In this document: piece by piece, positions 1-4,859 of the stretch
Layout: the number at the start of each line of letters is the position of its first letter
Position numbering within the stretch: position 1 is the stretch's first letter
Source of the DNA: CAYHMW01 sp964357925
GTDB taxonomy: Bacteria; Patescibacteriota; Microgenomatia; UBA8517
DNA length: 6,746 nucleotides
Assembly: GCA_964357925.1 (NCBI GenBank)
Contig: CAYHMW010000034.1
Coordinates: forward strand, 1-6,746
Direction of reading: 5' to 3'
The notes under the pieces: model-generated
Database searches by the model: none
Seen by the model: the letters and a program-made list of their open reading frames with translations, nothing else
Told to the model about the DNA's origin: nothing
Made by a program: the position numbers and the translations under genes

Positions 1-1
1 A

Positions 2-874
2 AAGATAAGGAAAGCTGTTATCCCCGCGGCCGGATTTGGCACAAGATTTTTGCCTCAAACCAAAGCTATGCCCAAGGAAATGCTCCCAATTGTCGATAAA
101 CCAGTCATTCAATACGTGGTCGAGGAGGCTGTGCAATCTGGTATCGAAGACATCGTAATCGTAACCGGTGCTCTAAAGCGTGCAATCGAGGACCATTTCG
201 ATGTCCCAAATGCCGAGCTTGTCAAAAACCTCAAAGAAGGCGGCAAAGAAAAAATGCTCGAGGAGATCAAAAAAATCTCCGAACTTGCCAACTTTGTTTA
301 TATTAGGCAAAAAGGCCCCTACGGCAACGGTACACCTGTTCTTTCCGCGGAGCCAGCAGTGGGCCGCGAATCGTTCGCCATCCTATGGGGGGACGAGTTC
401 ATTTATTCCAAACCCCCGAGGCTTGCACAAATGATGAAAGTTTATGAAAAATATGGAGGAGTTGTGATTTCAGGCGTCGAAATCAAAAACAAAGAAAATT
501 TAAAAAGATATGGCATTGCAGATATCGAGCCAGTCGAAGGCAATCTTTATAGAATTAGGTCAATTGTCGAAAAGCCAAATCCTGACGAAGCGCCAAGTAA
601 TATCGCCACGCACGGCGCATATATTGTCCCTCCAGAAATCTTTGATGCATTAAGAGAAGTCAAGCCAGGCAAAGGGGGAGAGATATGGCTTGTCGACGCT
701 ATAAACATTCTTAAAGAAAAAGGAGTCCCAATTTATACCCAAGTAATCGAAAACGGCAAATATTATGACACCGGAAATAAAGTAGGATACCTAGAGGCAG
801 TGATAGACTTTGCCCTGGAGCACAAAGAACTAAACGGCGAATTCAAAGACTACCTCAAATCCCTCAAACTCTGA
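2..874 (+). CDS. galU: UTP--glucose-1-phosphate uridylyltransferase (GalU-type), 5' end outside window
   Basis: The protein should join UTP (or a related NTP) and glucose-1-phosphate to make UDP-glucose for cytoplasmic glycan synthesis. The reading frame is open from base 2, giving 290 residues. An in-frame TTG at 50 is not the start, because the family signature lies before it. Visible motifs (window residue numbers): the nucleotide-binding loop AAGFGTRFLPQTKAMPKEM (9-27), the aspartate in WGDEF, the VEKP...APSN segment, GGEIWLVDAI, and the YDTGNKVGYLEA end motif. Together these span the full length of the family, so only a few N-terminal codons are missing. Two spots differ from E. coli-type GalU as I remember it: GNGTP instead of GLGHA, and GGEIWLVD instead of GGEIQLTD. 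The sugar or nucleotide specificity could therefore differ. The gene converges on the tRNA-Cys gene, and its TGA stop contributes one shared base. Confidence 0.88.
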   Translation, partial: KIRKAVIPAAGFGTRFLPQTKAMPKEMLPIVDKPVIQYVVEEAVQSGIEDIVIVTGALKRAIEDHFDVPNAELVKNLKEGGKEKMLEEIKKISELANFVYIRQKGPYGNGTPVLSAEPAVGRESFAILWGDEFIYSKPPRLAQMMKVYEKYGGVVISGVEIKNKENLKRYGIADIEPVEGNLYRIRSIVEKPNPDEAPSNIATHGAYIVPPEIFDALREVKPGKGGEIWLVDAINILKEKGVPIYTQVIENGKYYDTGNKVGYLEAVIDFALEHKELNGEFKDYLKSLKL

Positions 875-945
875 GGCCACGGCGGGAATCGAACCCGCGC
901 ATCGAAGTTTTGCAGACTCCAGTGTTTCCACTTCACCACGTGGCC
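874..945 (-). tRNA. tRNA-Cys (anticodon GCA)
   Basis: Read on the minus strand, the sequence folds into a complete cloverleaf. It has a perfect 7-bp acceptor stem GGCCACG/CGTGGCC (939-945 with 875-881), U8 G9, and a short D stem GTG/CAC. The anticodon stem is GGAGT/ACTTC, containing one G-U, around the 7-nt loop CTGCAAA, so the anticodon is GCA (bases 911-913). A 5-nt variable loop follows, then the T arm GCGGG-TTCGATT-CCCGC. The discriminator is U73 (complement of base 874), as expected for cysteine tRNAs. The next bases are CAG rather than CCA, so the CCA tail must be added by a nucleotidyltransferase. The discriminator base is also the last base of the convergent galU TGA stop. Confidence 0.96.
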
Positions 946-959
946 AAATAAACTACCTT

Positions 960-990
960 ATTTTACAACAACAACACCTAAAAACCACAA
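960..990 (-). promoter_or_regulatory. possible promoter of tRNA-Cys
   Basis: On the minus strand a TAAAAT box (960-965) lies about 15 bases before the tRNA 5' end, a fitting position for a -10 element with a short leader. The only -35-like hexamer is TTGTGG (985-990), at a wide 19-bp spacing and overlapping the hairpin assigned as the hsp20 terminator. This is a weak call. The alternative is processing of the tRNA from hsp20 read-through. Confidence 0.25.
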
Positions 991-1013
991 AACTCCCATT
1001 TGGGAGTCTTGTG
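981..1013 (-). terminator. rho-independent terminator after hsp20
   Basis: The core stem is ACTCCC / GGGAGT with a 4-base loop (992-1007). CACAA/TTGTG lies on either side after one mismatch, giving an arm of about 12 bp (986-1013). In the minus-strand direction the core stem is followed at once by TTTTGTGGTTTTT. It begins about 20 nt after the hsp20 stop codon. On the plus strand no T-run follows, so it should act mainly for hsp20. It would insulate the tRNA gene just downstream. Confidence 0.55.
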
Positions 1014-1033
1014 CAACAATCATTTTAGATTGC

Positions 1034-1435
1034 TTATTTTTCCTTTTTCTCACGCACAGCAATTTTCCTCGGTCTTATGGCTTCAGCCTTTGGTACAACA
1101 ACTTTCACCACACCATGTTCCACCTCAGCATCGGCTTTATCCCACTGCCCGCCAAAGAGTGCCGCAGTGTAGTAATATTGATAAGAAGAGCTGGATTGTG
1201 TGTCCTTTGTCTTCTTTTCCTCCGAAGATTCGGCCTTAATCGTAAGGACGCCGTCTTCAATGTGTACCTCAACGTCAGCTGCAGGAACTCCAGCCACGAC
1301 AGCCTCTGCAATAATACTGTCCTCGGTTTCTCGGATTTTAAGACCTCGTTGGGAAGAAAAATCATCAAAATCATCAATTAACCTCGGCAAAGCGAAAAAG
1401 CTTCGTAGCGGATCTCGTCTTATTAAATCAGTCAT
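1034..1435 (-). CDS. hsp20: small heat-shock protein, Hsp20/alpha-crystallin family
   Basis: This is a 133-residue ATP-independent holdase chaperone, expected to form cytoplasmic oligomers that bind unfolding proteins. The N-terminal arm (1-30) is followed by an alpha-crystallin domain (about 31-117). The domain contains AGVPAADVEVHIEDGVLTIKAE (48-69) and the A-x-x-x-n-G-V-type segment AEVEHGVVKVVVPK (103-116). The C-terminal tail carries an I-x-I/V anchor, IAV (125-127), used in family members for subunit assembly. A Ser/Tyr-rich stretch (SSSSYQYYY, 81-89) replaces the usual arginine-rich loop. The ATG at 1435 is fixed by a perfect Shine-Dalgarno. The promoter and a CIRCE operator upstream indicate heat-induced control by HrcA. 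The length is slightly shorter than many bacterial Hsp20 proteins. The gene is a single transcription unit with its own terminator. Confidence 0.93.
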   Translation of the reverse strand: MTDLIRRDPLRSFFALPRLIDDFDDFSSQRGLKIRETEDSIIAEAVVAGVPAADVEVHIEDGVLTIKAESSEEKKTKDTQSSSSYQYYYTAALFGGQWDKADAEVEHGVVKVVVPKAEAIRPRKIAVREKKEK

Positions 1436-1442
1436 TTACGTT

Positions 1443-1453
1443 TCACCTCCTTT
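1443..1453 (-). promoter_or_regulatory. strong Shine-Dalgarno of hsp20
   Basis: The minus strand reads AAAGGAGGTGA, fully complementary to the canonical 16S rRNA tail, 7 nt before the ATG at 1435. It stands out because the PEGA, ubiA-type and small membrane protein genes in this window have no clear Shine-Dalgarno. It settles the hsp20 start and predicts high translation. Confidence 0.85.
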
Positions 1454-1490
1454 CGATCGCACTCAAGAGTAGAGGAGTCACTACTTAAAG

Positions 1491-1517
1491 TTGTCACTCG
1501 CATATCCAGAGTGCTAA
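1491..1517 (-). promoter_or_regulatory. CIRCE operator (HrcA binding site) of hsp20
   Basis: The plus strand reads TTGTCACTC, nine bases, then GAGTGCTAA. The established CIRCE consensus is TTAGCACTC-N9-GAGTGCTAA. The right arm matches 9/9, the left arm 7/9, and the spacer is exactly 9. The element begins directly after the predicted -10 box and so covers the transcription start, where HrcA binding represses. It lies about 55 bp before the hsp20 ATG. It is about 65 bp from the -10 of the divergent PEGA gene, which it probably does not control. Confidence 0.88.
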
Positions 1518-1523
1518 TTACTA

Positions 1524-1552
1524 ATATTATTAACGGCAGGGAAGCTTATCAA
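1524..1552 (-). promoter_or_regulatory. sigma70-type promoter of hsp20
   Basis: On the minus strand, TTGATA (-35, bases 1547-1552) and TAATAT (-10, bases 1524-1529) are separated by exactly 17 bp. Transcription should start around 1516-1518, inside the edge of the CIRCE element, giving a leader of about 80 nt. A housekeeping promoter with an overlapping HrcA operator is the classic class I heat-shock arrangement. Confidence 0.75.
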
Positions 1553-1581
1553 TAAACTAATGCCCATACAAACTTTTCCGC

Positions 1582-1587
1582 TATAAT
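1582..1587 (+). promoter_or_regulatory. -10 box for a leaderless transcript of the PEGA-domain gene
   Basis: A perfect TATAAT ends 9 bases before the ATG at 1597. A start 6-8 nt downstream of the box would leave a leader of only about 2-4 nt. No Shine-Dalgarno is present between box and ATG. I see no convincing -35 hexamer 16-18 bp upstream, so the promoter rests on the -10 box and its position. Confidence 0.55.
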
Positions 1588-1596
1588 GATTCACCC

Positions 1597-2475
1597 ATGA
1601 GGAGAAGAAGAGTAGGCAAAATAAAGTTTGTTTTCACGGTTTTGCTTATCCTTGGGAGCGGGGTAGTGGTAAGCGGTTTTATTATAGGACTAATACTGCG
1701 ACCGAAGTTAGGGTTGATATCGATTGATACAGTTCCCAAAGCGAATGTAGTTATAGACGGAAAAGATGTTGGGCAAACACCATTAGAGAAAGAGATTAAA
1801 GCAGGCGATGTTCTCTTAAAACTGGTAAGTACTGATGCCGGAGAGGAAGTCCTCCCCTATGAAACCACGATAACAGTAACTCCAGGTGTCAAAACTATTG
1901 TGCGACGTACACTTGGGAGTAGTGTGGAGGACAGCACTGGCATCATCGTTTCATTTGAGAAAACAAATATTAAAGAAGCAGGTCTTGCAATCATATCAAA
2001 CCCAGATAGCGCAAATATTTTAGTAGACACTAATTTGTACACGACTCCCCTAAAACTCGACAGTCTGCCAAGTGGTTCACACCAGGTTCTTATCAATAAG
2101 TTTGGCTATGCTGAATTATCTCTTGAGATTCAAGCTGAAATTGGCCATATTCTCACACTCCGATCAGATCTGGCGAGATCAGAAGGTGCTATCGACGTGC
2201 TGGGTATGGGTCCAGAGCCCCCAGTCGAGCCGGCAATAGTGATCATCAAAAATACACCAACTGGTTTTCTTCGGGTTCGAAAAGACACAGATGTGGGTAG
2301 TGAAGAAGTTGGCAGACTTGTGGAGGGAGAAAAAGTAAGCATTCTTGAAGAGTCCAAAGACAAAAAATGGTACAAAATTCTCCTGAACGGAGATAAAGAA
2401 GGCCTGCCCGCGGAGGCAGGTTGGATATCAAGTCTTTACGCTAGTAAATCCGCCGAGCCGGTTAAAGAAAACTAG
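1597..2475 (+). CDS. membrane-anchored PEGA-domain protein with C-terminal bacterial SH3 domain
   Basis: This is a 292-residue protein of unknown exact function, probably exported and tethered to the cytoplasmic membrane. A basic N-terminus (MRRRRVGKIK) precedes one hydrophobic helix (about 11-34), a signal anchor, which supports the ATG at 1597. Two PEGA-like beta repeats follow. The first (about 40-105) has the signature PKANVVIDGKDVGQTPL. The second (about 128-188) has NPDSANILVDTNLYTTPLKL and LPSGSHQVLINKFGY. A proline-rich linker leads to an SH3_3-like domain (about 213-283: LRVRKDTDVGSEEVGRL, KKWYKILLNG, then GWISSLY). PEGA and SH3b folds are commonly extracytoplasmic and bind surface polymers or proteins, so a cell-wall or surface role is an inference. 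A palindrome inserts LPAEAG (270-275) just before the W of the SH3 GWISS motif. The stop codon overlaps the convergent UbiA-type gene. Confidence 0.85.
   Translation: MRRRRVGKIKFVFTVLLILGSGVVVSGFIIGLILRPKLGLISIDTVPKANVVIDGKDVGQTPLEKEIKAGDVLLKLVSTDAGEEVLPYETTITVTPGVKTIVRRTLGSSVEDSTGIIVSFEKTNIKEAGLAIISNPDSANILVDTNLYTTPLKLDSLPSGSHQVLINKFGYAELSLEIQAEIGHILTLRSDLARSEGAIDVLGMGPEPPVEPAIVIIKNTPTGFLRVRKDTDVGSEEVGRLVEGEKVSILEESKDKKWYKILLNGDKEGLPAEAGWISSLYASKSAEPVKEN
2403..2420. repeat. short GC-rich palindrome inserted in frame in the SH3 domain
   Basis: CCTGCC (2403-2408) and GGCAGG (2415-2420) pair around the 6-base loop CGCGGA. The 18-nt unit is much richer in GC than the surrounding AT-rich coding DNA. 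It encodes the LPAEAG stretch that interrupts an otherwise normal SH3 ending, KEG|WISSLY. Only one copy is visible here, so calling it a dispersed element is an inference. Confidence 0.6.
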
Positions 2476-3398
2476 CCAAACGATACCGACAGTCCCCCAT
2501 AAAGTATATATATAACCATTCCTGTCCAGAGAATTACAGAACTGACTAGGCCAAGGTCAGTCAAAAGAAGTTTCTCGGGTGATTCACTCCTCTCTTCAAA
2601 AATGAGTGATTGATAACGCATGATCCCGAAAATACTCACAGGAATAGTAATCATAAGAAGTTTATTAATACTTGTTGTTTGCGAAAACTCAGCTAATAAA
2701 ATCCACAAAGGAGTATTTGCAGATGGTGACTCAAAAAAAGTGAAAAGAGCCCAACTCATCCAGGCAGCATTTCCAAACATCGTAACATAAGAATTAAGGA
2801 GTTCCTTTGAATATTTCCGAAGACTTCTTCGCGTCTTTTGTGGATCAGGAGCAACACCAAGCTCTGCCCTCCTCTTTCCTGAAGCCAAAAACAGAGCAAT
2901 GGACAGTACGCAAAGCAAAAACCAAACAGATAAATGAGCATCAATAATAAATGCTCCAGCGTAAACGCGAATTACAAACCCAGCCGCAATAATGAGAATA
3001 TCGATAATATGAACATTTTTCAGGTATGTTGAATACAGTGCCTGCATGACCAAATAAATAGTAATTAGGAGAAAAAGAATATAGGAAAGCACGTATGCAA
3101 AAACCAAAGTCATGCTCACAAGGCCAAGAGCTAGTAAAAAGGCCAATATGGGTGGCACTTTGCCACTAGCAATCGGTCGATTGCGCTTAATTGGGTGCTG
3201 TCTATCTCGCTCAACATCAATTAGGTCATTGAAAACATAGGTCGCCGAAGCTGCCATATTAAAGACCAAAAATGCCCAGAAAACAGTCACAAACTTTGCC
3301 TCGTCGAACAGTCCACCAGAGAAAATCAAAGCGGCAAATATCGCCAAATTTTTTGTCCAATGGACTGGCCTGACTAGTTTAATAAGTCCAAATATCAT
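2472..3398 (-). CDS. decaprenyl-phosphate phosphoribosyltransferase (UbiA family)
   Basis: This is a 308-residue polytopic membrane prenyltransferase-fold enzyme. The closest functional match I recognise is DPPR synthase (Rv3806c type), which moves phosphoribose from PRPP to a polyprenyl phosphate, the first step towards polyprenyl-phosphoryl-ribose or -arabinose donors. Visible motifs: an N-terminal LVRPVHWTKN (8-17); the Mg-binding NDLIDVERD (57-65, NDxxDxxxD) followed by the basic KRNRP (71-75); YLKNVHIIDILIIA (125-138) with the second acidic site; and KRRAEL (175-180). About eight to nine hydrophobic helices are present. The start codon overlaps the upstream gene's stop as ATGA with no Shine-Dalgarno, implying coupled translation. 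The stop shares a CTAG palindrome with the converging PEGA gene. Other UbiA-type transferases (quinone, haem) are less likely given the HWTKN and KRNRP motifs and the glycan context. Confidence 0.85.
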   Translation of the reverse strand: MIFGLIKLVRPVHWTKNLAIFAALIFSGGLFDEAKFVTVFWAFLVFNMAASATYVFNDLIDVERDRQHPIKRNRPIASGKVPPILAFLLALGLVSMTLVFAYVLSYILFLLITIYLVMQALYSTYLKNVHIIDILIIAAGFVIRVYAGAFIIDAHLSVWFLLCVLSIALFLASGKRRAELGVAPDPQKTRRSLRKYSKELLNSYVTMFGNAAWMSWALFTFFESPSANTPLWILLAEFSQTTSINKLLMITIPVSIFGIMRYQSLIFEERSESPEKLLLTDLGLVSSVILWTGMVIYILYGGLSVSFG

Positions 3399-4483
3399 TT
3401 TTTATTATCTATATGATGAGAAAGCCAAAGCAACAAAACACCAACAAAAACGGTGATTATGACCATTGTATAAAACTTATGGCTAGCATTCAAACCTAAG
3501 GCAATGGCTCCAAGCGCCGCAGTCAGGAACCAATAAAAATATGCAATCTGCTTTTTACTCCACCCGCTATCAAGAAGTCTATGGTGAAGGTGCCCCCTAT
3601 CCCCCCAAACAGGAGACTTTCCTGACTTAACTCTTCGGATGATTGTATAAACACTATCAATTAAAGGTACTCCAAGAACTACTGCCAATATCCCCACTTT
3701 TGTAGTCGTTAAAATGCTTAATATTCCAAGCATATAGCCTCCAAGGTTCGATCCCGAAAAACTTGGCATTATCTTTTGTGGGTAAATATGCCAAGGAAGA
3801 AATCCAAAAAAAGATCCTGCAACTATTGCAGCTAATATGATAACAGGCCACTCAGTAATGTCGGCGGAAAACCGTAAGGATGCAAAAGCAATTATGACAG
3901 CTGCAATCCCAACAACGCCAGTGAGTTGCCCATCCACCCCCTTGGCGCCCCAGTTTAGAAAATTCATTAAAGTCACAATCCAAAAAATAGCAAGCGTGTC
4001 AGACAAAATCCATATACTTCTAGTTTCCCCAAAAAGCTCTATATAAACTCTTGGATACGACAAATCAATAAGTCCAGGAGGTGCAAATGGATTGGAAATG
4101 TAGGCGATTCCAATCCCGGCAGCAATAGGTATACCAGCAGCCACAAACTGAAGAAAAAGCCGAATATACGGACTAATATTATATTTATCATCAAGAATTC
4201 CCACGACAAGCAAAACCATGGCACCAGCAATTATTCCCTTTACATGTTGGTCCAATGGCAAAAAAATTAAAGTCGAAAGCAAGAGTGAGATGAATATGGC
4301 AAGTCCTCCACCTCGGGCAATCGGCAGATCGTGAATAACTTTGGGATGCCTATTTTTTTTAGGGTCATCCACAAGCCCAAGCCTCCACGAGAGCCAAATA
4401 ACGGGCCTCGTCACAATATAGGATATGATGGAGGCAAAGACAAAGGGAAGAAAAAAGAGAACTTCAAATTGTGCCAAATTCAT
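3395..4483 (-). CDS. polyprenyl-phosphate sugar-1-phosphate transferase (WecA/MraY-like)
   Basis: This is a 362-residue polytopic enzyme of the PNPT family (glycosyltransferase 4 / WecA-TagO-MraY). It should transfer a sugar-1-phosphate from a UDP-sugar to undecaprenyl or decaprenyl phosphate, starting a lipid-linked glycan. Seen: VDDPKKNRHPKVIHDLPIARGGG (39-60, substrate loop), GILDDKYN (95-102) with the DD pair, NFLNWGAKGVDGQLTG (174-189), and the cytoplasmic histidine motif WGDRGHLHHRLLDSG (293-307), which favours WecA-like over MraY. About ten helices are likely. Two catalytic motifs are altered. The usual N-x-x-N-x-x-D-G-x-D-G has lost its first Asp and is one residue longer. The usual GDxGS is SFSGS, with Phe242 at the Asp position. 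The gene overlaps its neighbours on both sides by ATGA. Sugar specificity cannot be read from the sequence. Confidence 0.85.
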   Translation of the reverse strand: MNLAQFEVLFFLPFVFASIISYIVTRPVIWLSWRLGLVDDPKKNRHPKVIHDLPIARGGGLAIFISLLLSTLIFLPLDQHVKGIIAGAMVLLVVGILDDKYNISPYIRLFLQFVAAGIPIAAGIGIAYISNPFAPPGLIDLSYPRVYIELFGETRSIWILSDTLAIFWIVTLMNFLNWGAKGVDGQLTGVVGIAAVIIAFASLRFSADITEWPVIILAAIVAGSFFGFLPWHIYPQKIMPSFSGSNLGGYMLGILSILTTTKVGILAVVLGVPLIDSVYTIIRRVKSGKSPVWGDRGHLHHRLLDSGWSKKQIAYFYWFLTAALGAIALGLNASHKFYTMVIITVFVGVLLLWLSHHIDNKK

Positions 4484-4845
4484 AATAAGCCCCCAACCAG
4501 TAGAATTATCTTAAATACAGCTATTGTCGAAAGAATTGTACAAAGAACTCCTACCCCAACAACCACACTCTGCAAAAAACTGTCATTTATAAACTTGGCA
4601 ATAATTGCTCCAAAAAAAACTACTCCACTAGCGATAAATGGTGGAATAACAAGTGTCATTCGATCAGCTAATTGAGTTTCTCCAGCAGGAGCACCGTACC
4701 ACAATGGAACAAGAAGTGGCAATTTCTCTCGAGCAAATGTGACAAAAAGTACCACAACAAAATTAATAATAAGCCCAACCAAAACGAATCTAGCGTTTGG
4801 GACATCACGAACAAAAGAAATAGCGGTGTTTTTGTCTAATCTCAT
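4480..4845 (-). CDS. small three-helix membrane protein of unknown function
   Basis: I do not recognise a named family. With the ATG at 4845 it has 121 residues: a basic amphipathic start, three hydrophobic helices (about 20-37, 65-85, 95-118), and between the first two a conserved-looking extramembrane motif LPLLVPLWYGAPAGETQLA (42-60). That motif resembles in style the proline-rich loop of DUF1648-like proteins. An upstream ATG at 4902 would add 19 residues but overlap the previous gene by 43 nt. The later start leaves a 14-nt gap and is preferred, though neither has a clear Shine-Dalgarno. Its stop overlaps the next start as ATGA, so it is probably translated together with the sugar-phosphate transferase. 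A helper or subunit role in that pathway is only an inference from position. Confidence 0.7.
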   Translation of the reverse strand: MRLDKNTAISFVRDVPNARFVLVGLIINFVVVLFVTFAREKLPLLVPLWYGAPAGETQLADRMTLVIPPFIASGVVFFGAIIAKFINDSFLQSVVVGVGVLCTILSTIAVFKIILLVGGLL

Positions 4846-4859
4846 ACTCAAAGCATTAA

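Noticed and set aside
50..55. TTG at 50 as the galU start
   Set aside because: The frame stays open upstream and encodes the conserved KAVIPAAGFGTRF segment, so the true start is off the left edge.
1017..1040. Plus-strand hairpin CAATC/GATTG followed by a T-rich run, as a possible galU terminator
   Set aside because: The stem is only 5 bp and AT-rich. The T-run is the lysine-rich end of hsp20 read on the other strand, so it is explained by coding sequence, and the position is about 145 nt after galU.
1143..1169. Inverted repeat CACTGC...GCAGTG inside hsp20
   Set aside because: The arms are 6 bp with a 15-base loop, inside well-conserved coding sequence. It does not match the 2403-2420 palindrome and is likely chance.
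1000..1472. Plus-strand open frames opposite hsp20
   Set aside because: They are antisense shadows with low-complexity, unfamily-like proteins, while the minus strand encodes a clear alpha-crystallin domain with a promoter and RBS.
2163..2183. Repeated GATCAG with an AGATCT between
   Set aside because: Two short copies within the PEGA gene fit ordinary coding sequence (LRSDLARSE). No further copies or spacing pattern are seen.
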